Positions 51,021 through 59,151 of a DNA stretch of 63,934 nucleotides are shown here, piece after piece. A program made the translations under genes and the position numbers. The stretch is from a virus. The first letter of the stretch is position 1. Every line of letters begins with the position of its first letter. The notes beneath the pieces were generated by a model, which saw nothing but the letters and a program-made list of their open reading frames with translations, searched no databases and was not told where the DNA came from. The DNA is taken from the IMG/VR virus record IMGVR_UViG_3300019360_000003, positions 1 to 63,934 of that record. One strand, 5' to 3'.

Positions 51021-52049
51021 TCACATTCTGATTCTGAACAGCAGTTTCAGCGACTCTCTTATCGGAAGATAAGCGATTTTGTGGAAAGCGCCTTTCGGCG
51101 CGAACCGAACGACAAGAATACAATACAGCCATTTCAGAGATTCTTTCCAACGCGGGCTTGCGCGAAAGGCGTTTTTCAGAATTTGAACACCAACTTCCAA
51201 ATATCCAGCGTCAATCAATCGCACCGCGCAATGCCCGTCATAACCGTCGAGTGTTTGCTGGATGGCGCGAACAAGCGATTGATCGGAAGCTGATTCGCGC
51301 CATTTGCGCCGCAGTTTCCAAATCTGCGCCTCCATGAGCGGGGAATTCTGGCTCGCGCTTTCAGTGTGCAAACGAATCACGGATAGCGTTCCTTCCATGT
51401 CTAAATACTTAAACTTTGCGCCATGCAAGGCGCAACGGAACCAGTAGTCCCAGTCTTCGACTGGGGAGACAGTCCAATCGAACAGTCCCACCCGATCAAC
51501 CATCCCCCGCCTCAGCAATGGAGCGCTGACTACCATGATATTCGTTTTTACCAGCGCTTCGAGAATGGGCTTCCCCGAGCCTGAGACTTCAAGCATCCAG
51601 GGCGCGTCAGTCTGCGATAATGAGCGCGTTTCAGCGTCTATTACTAAAAATGAATACCTCTGCTCCTCTGGGTACTCTGTTCTGAAATATCGGACGCTCC
51701 CATAAACAATATCCACGTCCGGATGATCGTCCAGATACTGAGCGTGACATAGAAGCTTTCGCGGCTCGATCAGGTCGTCCGCGTCGAGGAACTGGATGTA
51801 TGCGCCCTTGGTCAGCGTTAGCCCCTTGTTTCTGGCCTGCGCAACCCCGCTGTTTGCTTGATAGATATAGAGAATCCTGCCGTCTCTTTTGGAAAAGCTT
51901 GCCACGACCTCCGCCGTGTTATCCGTGGAACCGTCATCAATGACTATGCATTCCCAATCCTGATATTGCTGCTGTAAGATGGATTCTAAGGTCGCGGGAA
52001 GGAACGCGCCATAATTGAATGCGGGAATAATAATACTAACAGCGGCCAT
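51021..52049 (-). CDS. Glycosyltransferase family 2
   Basis: A 342-aa GT-A fold enzyme: SIIIPAFNYG at 5-14, VIDDGSTDNT near 35-44, QFLDADDLIEP near 86-96 (DxD metal site) and a WDYWFR segment near 200. It transfers a sugar from an NDP-sugar to a surface glycan. Base composition is visibly more AT-rich than flanking phage genes. Nine bases separate it from the Wzt gene, so they form an operon. Probable transferred cargo for lysogenic conversion. Confidence 0.85.
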   Translation of the reverse strand: MAAVSIIIPAFNYGAFLPATLESILQQQYQDWECIVIDDGSTDNTAEVVASFSKRDGRILYIYQANSGVAQARNKGLTLTKGAYIQFLDADDLIEPRKLLCHAQYLDDHPDVDIVYGSVRYFRTEYPEEQRYSFLVIDAETRSLSQTDAPWMLEVSGSGKPILEALVKTNIMVVSAPLLRRGMVDRVGLFDWTVSPVEDWDYWFRCALHGAKFKYLDMEGTLSVIRLHTESASQNSPLMEAQIWKLRRKWRESASDQSLVRAIQQTLDGYDGHCAVRLIDAGYLEVGVQILKNAFRASPRWKESLKWLYCILVVRFAPKGAFHKIAYLPIRESLKLLFRIRM

Positions 52050-52058
52050 ATTAGCCCA

Positions 52059-53312
52059 TCACCCAATCGACCATTTGGATCGAACAAGCATCTTCCCTCG
52101 AAGGGGAAGGATTTCTTTCCCATTGTTATAAAAATCGCTGGAGATCACTGTAAAAGAGGTGAAATTGATCAAATCATCCATTTCCCGCGCTCCTCGGTCT
52201 CCAACCGTAATTGTTAAGCAGTATTCTCCGGGCGCTAAGGATAACTCTTCGATCTCGCATAGGATTTTCGTCTCTCTCTCTATAGCGGGCAACGCTGAGG
52301 CCGATAAATAGGTGGCGACAGTGAAGATCCTTGCTCCTAAACTATCGTTGATTCCCACGCCGATCTCAGGCTGATTTAATAGCGCGGCGGGATTGAGAGT
52401 GATTTCAAGGATGATTTTTTCCCCGGATGCAAAGATAGATTTGGGATGACCATCATTCTCGAGTAATCGAACGAAGGTAATTAGATGTGCGCTTCCTGTT
52501 TGGCGAGCTGGATGGGTAGTAACATCTATACTTCCTTCTTGCAACTCGTGATGCCGCATGTTGTAAAGCTTTAACCCGGCCTCCGTGGCTCCATGATATT
52601 CGATTTTACCATTCGCCAGGAGAATAACCGTGTGGCATAGGTACTGTATTGCGGTCAAATTATGGCTAACGAAAAAGATGGTTCTGCCGTGGCTGCCCAC
52701 CTCTCTCATCTTGCCGATACATTTATTCTGGAATTCCGCATCTCCTACCGCTAAAACCTCATCCACCAATAAAATCTCCGGCTCCAGATGCGCGGCCACA
52801 GCGAAAGCCAGACGCATATACATTCCGCTGGAGTAATGTTTGACTGGCGTATCGATGAACTTATCGATCTCGGCAAAGGCGACAATTTCATCAAGCCTGC
52901 GATCAATCTCATTCCGTTTCATCCCCAGGATCGCGCCGTTCAAATAGATGTTCTCGCGCCCCGACAGCTCCACGTGGAATCCCGTGCCGACTTCGAGCAG
53001 GCTGCCGACGCGACCATAGATGTCTACCTGACCGGTGGTCGGATGCGTGATCCGAGACAGGATTTTGAGCAGTGTGGATTTGCCCGCGCCATTGCGTCCA
53101 ATAACGCCCATGATTTCGCCTGGCTTAATTTCGAAACTGACATCTTTCAATGCCCAGATCGTATTGTCCTGGCGATTTCCATTTCGCCGGAGCCAGCCGA
53201 AAGGGAAGCGTAATGTTTCGGCGATTGAATCGCGGAGCGTCGGAAAGGACGCTTGTCGCGCGCCAATGCGGTATTGTTTGCTCAGGTTTTCAACCTTGAT
53301 GATCGGTTTCAT
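52059..53312 (-). CDS. ABC-2 exporter ATPase, Wzt type (O-antigen/polysaccharide export)
   Basis: A 417-aa protein; ATG 53312 chosen (a TTG two codons upstream is less likely). Walker A GRNGAGKST near 72-80, signature YSSGM near 160, Walker B ILLVDEVLA near 182 and H in FVSHN. Residues 250-417 are the beta-rich carbohydrate-binding domain of Wzt that selects capped O-antigen. No permease (Wzm) partner is in the window, so it would pair with a host permease or compete with the host Wzt. AT-richer, like the adjacent glycosyltransferase. Confidence 0.85.
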   Translation of the reverse strand: MKPIIKVENLSKQYRIGARQASFPTLRDSIAETLRFPFGWLRRNGNRQDNTIWALKDVSFEIKPGEIMGVIGRNGAGKSTLLKILSRITHPTTGQVDIYGRVGSLLEVGTGFHVELSGRENIYLNGAILGMKRNEIDRRLDEIVAFAEIDKFIDTPVKHYSSGMYMRLAFAVAAHLEPEILLVDEVLAVGDAEFQNKCIGKMREVGSHGRTIFFVSHNLTAIQYLCHTVILLANGKIEYHGATEAGLKLYNMRHHELQEGSIDVTTHPARQTGSAHLITFVRLLENDGHPKSIFASGEKIILEITLNPAALLNQPEIGVGINDSLGARIFTVATYLSASALPAIERETKILCEIEELSLAPGEYCLTITVGDRGAREMDDLINFTSFTVISSDFYNNGKEILPLRGKMLVRSKWSIG

Positions 53313-53480
53313 AGACAAGCGGTCTGGCGACTCACGATTCCAAATTAATTGGCTGTTGGATGATCTCCAAAATAAATGAGCGCTCCTTTCGGCGCGCTCG
53401 CTTCGGCGGCGTCCTCAGCCATTAGGGTATTTACCGCCGCCAGTTTGCAGAAGAGAGCCGTCCGGCTTTGCGGTTAGGGC

Positions 53481-53831
53481 TTAGGGAGGGGAAGCGCCCC
53501 GTCTCTTGCGGGGCTTCACCCCCATTTCTCTCAGCTTCTCCCTCGCCCCTGCGTCGCCCCGCGCGGCGCGCGCATGCAGCGCGGCCATGCTGGGCGCCTT
53601 CGAGCGCGGGCGACCAACGGGAGCGTCCGCGGCCTCGCGCAGCGGCTCAAGGCCGAAGACCACCCGGAGGAAGTCGCCGGTGTTCGAGAAAGGGGCGTGC
53701 GCGACGAGCCGCTCGGTGATCTCCTCGCCAAGTTTGCGAGCGCGCCGGGCGTCGAGGCTGAGGATCATGGTCTCGGTCTCGACTTGCTCCTCCTCGGAGA
53801 CGCGACAACGAAGGTATTGGTCTCTGGCCAT
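53481..53831 (-). CDS. Small RHH/helical DNA-associated protein
   Basis: A 116-aa protein, ATG 53831 overlapping the stop of 53831-54103. RCRVSEEEQVETETMILSLDARRARKLGEEI suggests a ribbon-helix-helix-like start; the C-terminus is basic (RKRRGAS). Coupled with the HTH gene upstream, it could form a regulator or toxin-antitoxin-like pair. No toxin motif was recognised. Confidence 0.5.
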   Translation of the reverse strand: MARDQYLRCRVSEEEQVETETMILSLDARRARKLGEEITERLVAHAPFSNTGDFLRVVFGLEPLREAADAPVGRPRSKAPSMAALHARAARGDAGAREKLREMGVKPRKRRGASPP

Positions 53832-54103
53832 CACGCGCCTCCGGCGAGCCTGTTGGCGCGGGCGACGGCCTCCACCGCGCGAGCCCGCAACGCCGCGAAC
53901 TCTTCGTCGCTCATGGCGTTGGCCTCGTACTCCAATTCGTCCATGGCCAGATCGAGAAGGCCGGGGTAGGCGCAACATGCCTCCACGCCTTCCGGGTCCT
54001 CCCAGATCGTGATCATGTCAGCTTCGCAGCGGAATTTCTCGGCTAGTTGTTCGGGCGTGAGGCCGAGGGCCTCACGCCGCTCTCTCAATTCTGCTCCAGT
54101 CAT
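53831..54103 (-). CDS. XRE-like HTH regulator
   Basis: A 90-aa protein. TGAELRERREALGLTPEQLAEKF at the N-terminus is a Cro/CI-type helix-turn-helix start, but the recognition helix is divergent (RCEADMITIWEDPEG). A near-consensus promoter starts transcription only about 10 bases before the ATG, and an inverted repeat overlaps that promoter, so self-repression is likely. Confidence 0.6.
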   Translation of the reverse strand: MTGAELRERREALGLTPEQLAEKFRCEADMITIWEDPEGVEACCAYPGLLDLAMDELEYEANAMSDEEFAALRARAVEAVARANRLAGGA

Positions 54104-54120
54104 AGCAGTGCGATGATGGT

Positions 54121-54149
54121 ATTATCCATAAACGAGCCACGCTTGTCAA
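54121..54149 (-). promoter_or_regulatory. Near-consensus sigma70 promoter of the HTH gene
   Basis: On the minus strand TTGACA (54149-54144), a 17-base spacer, then GATAAT (54126-54121). The HTH start codon is at 54103, so the mRNA leader is very short. Confidence 0.75.
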
Positions 54150-54170
54150 TAAGAAAAACGTGGCTCGTTT
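54130..54170. promoter_or_regulatory. 12-bp inverted repeat (operator) overlapping the promoter
   Basis: AAACGAGCCACG (54130-54141) and CGTGGCTCGTTT (54159-54170) are exact complements. One half-site lies between -35 and -10, the other upstream of -35. On the plus strand the second arm is followed by ATTTTTTTTG, so the same sequence is also a terminator for rightward transcripts. Confidence 0.65.
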
Positions 54171-54230
54171 ATTTTTTTTGTGAAAACAAGCCGGTAAGGG
54201 AAGGGAAGTATCAGACAGGCTTATCGCTGA

Positions 54231-54698
54231 TCAAAATTTGGGAATCCTCTGCTCAACCTGGGCGATTCCGATTTTGGTCACAAAGTATCCGACCAGGTGA
54301 ATGGTTGGCGTGACTGTGGGATCGTTTTTAGCCTGAAAGTCATGGGCGATTTTCGCTTGGGATTCGGTCAAGTAATGTCGGAAGTGCACATCTGGTTCGA
54401 TTCTTCTTGGACCAATAATGCGGCGCTTGAGTAACGCGCCTTCGAAGAGCGGCTGGCTAAGCCAGACCTCAATTAGGAGCCGGTCGAGGATGATATTGAA
54501 GTGGCTAAGATTGGTGATCTCGAAATACAATTCAATTCGAGGTGGTTGGCTCTGTAGGTCTATATGAACGTGCTTATTATCCCTTGGCTTGATTTTTATT
54601 TCGCTCGCGAGTTTTGTGATGGAGACAAACTTGGAAAGTATCCAACTTGGAGCCTTGTCTACAGCTTTCCCTAGAATGTAGGCGGCGATTTCGTTCAT
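54231..54698 (-). CDS. Hypothetical protein
   Basis: A 155-aa protein. A helical N-terminus (AAYILGKAVDKAPSWILSKF) is followed by a beta-sandwich-like body (VHIDLQSQPPRIELYFEITNLS). AT-richer than the phage core, so possibly acquired. No family recognised. Confidence 0.5.
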   Translation of the reverse strand: MNEIAAYILGKAVDKAPSWILSKFVSITKLASEIKIKPRDNKHVHIDLQSQPPRIELYFEITNLSHFNIILDRLLIEVWLSQPLFEGALLKRRIIGPRRIEPDVHFRHYLTESQAKIAHDFQAKNDPTVTPTIHLVGYFVTKIGIAQVEQRIPKF

Positions 54699-54761
54699 TG
54701 TGGCGTGGATGGTATCACCATGCCGCGCCTTGGGTAAACGCCAACGCGCGTGGCGTTCGCT

Positions 54762-55628
54762 TCAATCCTCCGATTTTATCAGATAGCTCGCCGTAGACTC
54801 GACCGGATTCACATCCAAGTAAATCTGCGTGGTTGAAAGGCTCTTGTGCCCAAGGTCTCGCTGGATCAGGGGCAGCGGGGCGCTGTTCTTCAATCCCTCC
54901 GTGGCGAAGGAATGCCTGAGCCAGTGCGGAGACGCCGCCCAATTTGCGCCAGATCTTTTCGCCGCGGCTTTCACGATCCGGTAGACCTGCTGGCGCGTCA
55001 TCCCTCCCGCGTCTTTCTGCGAAGTGAAGACGCGGTCCTTGGCTTGGCCGCCGGATTGCCGCCGGTATTCTATCAACTCCTGGTAGAGCTCCGCTGTGAC
55101 GCCCACGGTTCGGTTCTCGCCGCCTTTCCCGAACAGCGCCAACTGGCCGCCGCTATATTCGTTCGACTGAACGTCCTGCCAGCGCAAGCCGGTCAGCTCC
55201 GACACGCGAGCGCCGGAGAAGAAGAGAGTCTTCAGTATTAAGCGGTCACGCTGCGTTTTGGTCGCTGAGATTAGCTTTTCGACCTCGGCGCGGCTGAGCA
55301 CGCGCGCCCCGCGGTCATCCTTGCACTTCGGCAACTGAATTCGCTTGGCCGGGTTCGCGCCGATCAACCCTTCCTCGGCGGCGAAAGAGAAGAGGCTTTT
55401 GACGGCCGTCAGAATTCTTTGCTTCGTTTTCTCAGCGTAAGGCTTTCCATGCTTCGTTTTGATCGAATTCAGCCGCTCCTGGAATTGCTGAAGATCGCGT
55501 AGTTCGATCTCGGGGAGCGATTTCTTCAGATGGTCGCGCAACAGTAGGATGTCGCCGGCGTAGGCCTCCCGCGTCCGCTCGCTACGCTGACTTGAAAGCC
55601 AAAGGTCAATGATTTGATCGTCGTTCAT
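54762..55628 (-). CDS. Tyrosine recombinase, XerC/D-like
   Basis: A 288-aa protein; ATG 55628 has AGGGGA 8 bases upstream. The N-terminal SAM-like domain is followed by the catalytic domain: GARVSELTGLRW (Arg), HWLRHSFAT (His-x-x-Arg), LGHKSLSTTQIYLDV (His and Tyr nucleophile). The small size is like Xer or mobile-element recombinases. It could resolve multimers of a plasmid-like form or drive integration. Second recombinase in the window. Confidence 0.85.
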   Translation of the reverse strand: MNDDQIIDLWLSSQRSERTREAYAGDILLLRDHLKKSLPEIELRDLQQFQERLNSIKTKHGKPYAEKTKQRILTAVKSLFSFAAEEGLIGANPAKRIQLPKCKDDRGARVLSRAEVEKLISATKTQRDRLILKTLFFSGARVSELTGLRWQDVQSNEYSGGQLALFGKGGENRTVGVTAELYQELIEYRRQSGGQAKDRVFTSQKDAGGMTRQQVYRIVKAAAKRSGANWAASPHWLRHSFATEGLKNSAPLPLIQRDLGHKSLSTTQIYLDVNPVESTASYLIKSED

Positions 55629-55722
55629 GGGTGAATCCCCTGCGTACAAAAGTGTAGCTATGTAACATTCTGGGTTTCTCGCGTATTCGCGGCGACTGCG
55701 TCTCGCACTTCAGGCCGTTACG

Positions 55723-56016
55723 TTAAACGGCGCCCTCCGCGTTGAGAGCGGCGATCCTCGCCGGCGTCATCGCGCACGTCTCGCACACCAGCAGTTCGAC
55801 CGCCTCCCCGATCGGCGTCGCCATGTCCTCGTCCGGCCCCATCACGTTTGCGAGCTGCGCATTCCCGCCCAGCATTATCTCCAGCCCGGCCTGCCGGCGA
55901 ACGGCGTCGAGCTGAACGCCGAAGCGCTGGATAGAGACTCGATAGAAGAGCGGGATCCCGGTATGCATTACACCCTGAGCGCAGAGGGCGCAGGGTTTAA
56001 AGTCGGTCTGTTTCAC
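55723..56016 (-). CDS. Small zinc-knuckle protein
   Basis: A 97-aa protein with CALCAQG near residue 9 and CETCAMT near residue 78, a four-Cys site split by a 65-residue helical insert. Overlaps its upstream neighbour. Unknown function. Confidence 0.5.
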   Translation of the reverse strand: MKQTDFKPCALCAQGVMHTGIPLFYRVSIQRFGVQLDAVRRQAGLEIMLGGNAQLANVMGPDEDMATPIGEAVELLVCETCAMTPARIAALNAEGAV

Positions 56017-56285
56017 GCGCCTGACTCCTCCTTGGGCTCATGTAGGATGCGCTCAGCCTCCTCTCGCCACCCTGCGCCATGCTCGACGTAGAGACTAAGC
56101 ATCCAAAATAGAGAGTAGGCTTGCTCCTCCTCGGCCTTGAACGGTATCTCGTGGCCGAGGGCGCGCAAACGCCTGAAGATCGCCGCGCAGGCGAAATTCG
56201 GCTGGCCCAAAATCCATCGCACTTCATCATCGAAGCTGATCGTGATGGGCGCTGTGGTTTTATCGAAAACTATTGAATCGCTCAT
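56013..56285 (-). CDS. Small hypothetical protein, coupled to the HerA-like ATPase
   Basis: A 90-aa protein starting at ATG 56285, overlapping the ATPase stop. The strand-like start (SIVFDKTTAPITISFDD) and helical remainder resemble small phage proteins of unknown role. Confidence 0.5.
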   Translation of the reverse strand: MSDSIVFDKTTAPITISFDDEVRWILGQPNFACAAIFRRLRALGHEIPFKAEEEQAYSLFWMLSLYVEHGAGWREEAERILHEPKEESGA

Positions 56286-58153
56286 TCGAAGAACACCTCT
56301 GACGCGCATACCTCGCCGCGCCCAACATTCACAATAAGTTTGCGCGCATTGAGCCGTTGCAAGTAAGTATCACGGCTTGACCGTTTGTAATCGGTCGCCT
56401 CGCTGATAGTTTCGCGGTCAACCGATTTTGGATATGCGGCCAATACGATCTCTAGGATCCGGCGCTCACCCTCTGGTAGCCGATCGAGCCAGTAGGCCCG
56501 TAAATCCTCACCGGTCGGCAGCGGCTCGAAATTGGCCCCGAGCGCTTTAACGCCGGCCTGCGTTGGGATCAGCATGTCACCGAGATTTTCGACCAGTTCG
56601 GCCGCGCGTAGTCGCTGAATATAAGTGTCGCGGCTGGATCGCTTGTAACCGGTCAGAATCGTGATCTGTTCCCGCGCCGCGCCATAGGGATATTGGGCGA
56701 TCACGGTCAAAATTGCGCGCTCACCCTTGGCCAGCGGCTGGCTCCCGTTCGTATGCGCAGGCGGGCCTGTTTTATGCGCGGACGTGGCGTTTTTGTGTCT
56801 GGGAACGGCCTCTTTATGCGCCGGCGCGCCCCGTGGGACGAAGACTTCGGCCGGATCAGGCTCGGAGGCGATAAACCGATGCGGCCCGCCTATCCCCGGC
56901 GCTTCCCGCTTGGGTTGGATGATCGCCAAGAGTTTCTCCCGCTCCTCGCGCGTGCTGATCGAGATCGAAGACTCCCTCGGGACGTGCGGCGCCATTAAGT
57001 CGGCGGCCTCAGCCAGCGCGCGGATCTGCTCCAACCGCTCGAAAAGAGTCGCGATTCGCTCCATGTATTTTCGCTCGGCCTCCAGATGGGCCTTGGCCAT
57101 CCGCTCCGTTTCCCGCTCCACCGCGCGGGCGATCGCCTCCTGGTCGGCTGCGGTTCCCTTCTCTCTGAGCTGGCGCTCCAGTTCGGCGATGCGCTTTCGC
57201 AAAATTTGCGGATCGCTGGCCCGCGCTCGCTCAATGGTCTCAGCCATCCGCTCCTGGTATTTCGCGAGGTCCGGCTTGGCGGCCCGGCCCGGCGCTCGCT
57301 CGGTCTGGCCAGGTTTAGGCGTGGCCGAAGAGTCGAACGTATTCCGCCGGCGGATCTCCGCGATCCCCTCGTATTCGAGCCAGCCCGGCGAGATCACGAG
57401 CGCCCGGCCGACCGGCAGCGACCGCAGCGTCTCGGCGATCTCCTTCTGCCTGGCCTTCTCCACGTGCTCGCCGAGCCAGTCAAGGATGGCCTCCATCGAG
57501 CGTGGCCCGACGGTGCGAAACGCGATCATGCATTCCGCGAGCTCCGAGACGGATTTGTTCATCCGCGCGCTACGCTGCGTGATCAGCGTCACGCCGACGC
57601 CGACATTGCGGCCCCACTCGACGAGCTGCTCGATCGCGCCGACGCAGCGCGCCAGGTCTATCGCGCCTGACGGGATTGTTTGCGGGACGAAGCGCCCGGC
57701 CTCGTCCACTATCTGCATGATTGGCCGCCGGCGCTCGCCCTGCCGCTCGAAGAGGCGCGAGCAGTAGTCGGCCATGAAGCGGATCCGCTCGTTCGCGCCC
57801 CACATCTGGCCGCTCGCCTTGCGCGAGATATCGATCACGACATTGACGTCTTCATCCGCGACCAGGTCGGCCACGACAGCGCCGCCTGTCGGCTCGATCG
57901 GGATGTCGCCGCGCGCGCCGCCGAGCATGAGGACCTCGACGCCTAGGCTCTTGCCGTCGGCCGAATGTCGCAGGCCCCAGAAGACGCCGAGCGGATCGAT
58001 CACGCTGAAGCGGAGGCCGACGCGGGCGAACTCCTCGACGAGGACGGTCCCGAAATTGGACTTGCCCATCCCCTTCCCGCCGTAGACGACGAGGGTTTGG
58101 GTGAGGGTTTCGAGGGGCAACTCGAGATTACTGGCGATTTGTAGTTTGCTCAT
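56282..58153 (-). CDS. HerA/FtsK-like ATPase with tandem winged-helix repeats
   Basis: A 623-aa protein from ATG 58153. Walker A GGKGMGKSN is near residues 25-33 and Walker B IMQIVDEAGRF near 145, followed by a helicase-like ITQRSARMN arginine region. A coiled coil lies at about 290-385 and a linker with AHK/PAHT repeats near 450-470. Two tandem winged-helix units both contain YKRSSRDTY (about 500 and 580). HerA-type ATPases pump or unwind DNA. Here it may serve DNA transfer, partition or resection. Confidence 0.75.
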   Translation of the reverse strand: MSKLQIASNLELPLETLTQTLVVYGGKGMGKSNFGTVLVEEFARVGLRFSVIDPLGVFWGLRHSADGKSLGVEVLMLGGARGDIPIEPTGGAVVADLVADEDVNVVIDISRKASGQMWGANERIRFMADYCSRLFERQGERRRPIMQIVDEAGRFVPQTIPSGAIDLARCVGAIEQLVEWGRNVGVGVTLITQRSARMNKSVSELAECMIAFRTVGPRSMEAILDWLGEHVEKARQKEIAETLRSLPVGRALVISPGWLEYEGIAEIRRRNTFDSSATPKPGQTERAPGRAAKPDLAKYQERMAETIERARASDPQILRKRIAELERQLREKGTAADQEAIARAVERETERMAKAHLEAERKYMERIATLFERLEQIRALAEAADLMAPHVPRESSISISTREEREKLLAIIQPKREAPGIGGPHRFIASEPDPAEVFVPRGAPAHKEAVPRHKNATSAHKTGPPAHTNGSQPLAKGERAILTVIAQYPYGAAREQITILTGYKRSSRDTYIQRLRAAELVENLGDMLIPTQAGVKALGANFEPLPTGEDLRAYWLDRLPEGERRILEIVLAAYPKSVDRETISEATDYKRSSRDTYLQRLNARKLIVNVGRGEVCASEVFFE

Positions 58154-58364
58154 CTTCGTCGGGCGTGTATTCAATCAACAAGGCCGGATGGGCGTTGATC
58201 TCATTGCAAAGCGTGTTGAGCGTCCGGAACGCGACCATCTTGGCCTTCCCTTCCCACAACTGATAGCAGGAGGTCAGGCCAAGCCCGGTGCGGCGAGAAA
58301 GCTGGGCGGCGTTCTCAATACCGAGCGCCCGAGCCACCTCGTCAATTTTGAGTTTCAGAGCCAT
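58128..58364 (-). CDS. XRE-family HTH repressor
   Basis: A 78-aa protein from ATG 58364 (two upstream ATGs are possible). IDEVARALGIENAAQLSRRTGLGLTSCYQLWEG is a Cro/CI helix-turn-helix. Two copies of GCCAYTARTGGC sit 20 and 44 bases upstream of the start, so it probably represses itself and the HerA-like gene it overlaps. Confidence 0.7.
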   Translation of the reverse strand: MALKLKIDEVARALGIENAAQLSRRTGLGLTSCYQLWEGKAKMVAFRTLNTLCNEINAHPALLIEYTPDEDEQTTNRQ

Positions 58365-58383
58365 CAGCGCCTCTCGTCGCCTA

Positions 58384-58419
58384 GCCATTAGTGGCGATGT
58401 CTCGGTAGCCACTAATGGC
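58384..58419. promoter_or_regulatory. Operator pair GCCAYTARTGGC upstream of the XRE gene
   Basis: GCCATTAGTGGC (58384-58395) and its complement form GCCACTAATGGC (58408-58419), centres 24 bases apart. Three further copies occur at 58942-59013. Confidence 0.65.
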
Positions 58420-58649
58420 TACGCGGCGACCGCCAACGCCATCTCCTTCGCCACCTCCGCCATCCGCGCCTGGACGTCAGGCGTTAACCTGCCCTCCAGG
58501 ACATCGAGCAGCCGGGTCGCGCTGTCATAGATAACCTTGGCCATCTCGTCAGAGACCGGAGTTTGACTGGCGAGAGCCTGGATCTGAATTACGTCGGCGA
58601 TCCACAAGGCCAAGTCCGCCGGGACGATTTGCGAGTTTTCGTGAGCCAT
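58419..58649 (-). CDS. Small helical protein
   Basis: A 76-aa protein from ATG 58649 with GGAGA upstream. All-helical (LALWIADVIQIQALASQ, ARMAEVAKEMALAVAA). Unknown function. Overlaps the gene upstream in another frame by about 100 bases. Confidence 0.5.
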   Translation of the reverse strand: MAHENSQIVPADLALWIADVIQIQALASQTPVSDEMAKVIYDSATRLLDVLEGRLTPDVQARMAEVAKEMALAVAA

Positions 58650-59151
58650 ACATTTTCTCCAATTGTTTGATGGTCGCCGGGGCGTACCAGGCGACATAGT
58701 CGCTCTTGCCCCGCTTGCCGGCGACATAAGGCCGTCGCCACAAAACCCAACCGTCGCCGGTCGGGGCCTTTCGCCACTCGTAGCCATCAGACGCCACGAG
58801 CGGGTTGCCGGGCTTCGTCTTACGCTTCGGGGCGCGCCAGATGATGGCGTTTTTGGCGGCGCCGAACAGGCCGCCAGCGCCTAGCGATGGGAAGATTCGA
58901 ACGTTGTCCTGTCGCGTCCCTAAAGAGTTTTTCGCTCTGTAGCCACTAATGGCTACGGGACTGTTTTTCGAGCTCTCGCCACTAATGGCTACAGAGGCGT
59001 CGCCATTAGTGGCTAGAGCTTGATCGTCGTCGTCGGCCACTGAGCCTGGAGCGGTCCTCGCCCCCCACAACTCCGCGGCGCCGACCCGTCCGTTCTCGGC
59101 CGCGGAGGTCTCGCTCAGCGGCGCTGGTCTTTTGGGTCGCGTTCGTCCCAC
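58549..59151 (-). CDS. Hypothetical protein with operator repeats in its coding sequence
   Basis: A 200-aa protein, GTG start. The middle to C-terminal part (WRAPKRKTKPGNP...WVLWRRPYVAGKRGKSDYVAWYAPATIKQLEKMYG) looks like a compact nucleic-acid-related domain. Residues about 45-70 include ATNGDASVAISGESS and PVAISGYR, produced by three GCCAYTARTGGC sites. The last 35 codons overlap the next gene. Confidence 0.5.
   Translation of the reverse strand: MGRTRPKRPAPLSETSAAENGRVGAAELWGARTAPGSVADDDDQALATNGDASVAISGESSKNSPVAISGYRAKNSLGTRQDNVRIFPSLGAGGLFGAAKNAIIWRAPKRKTKPGNPLVASDGYEWRKAPTGDGWVLWRRPYVAGKRGKSDYVAWYAPATIKQLEKMYGSRKLANRPGGLGLVDRRRNSDPGSRQSNSGL
58942..59013. repeat. Three GCCAYTARTGGC palindromic sites
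   Basis: Copies at 58942-58953, 58978-58989 and 59002-59013, inside a coding region. Same 12-mer as the operator pair at 58384-58419. Fits a multi-site binding region for the XRE repressor or a partition-type centromere. Confidence 0.6.
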
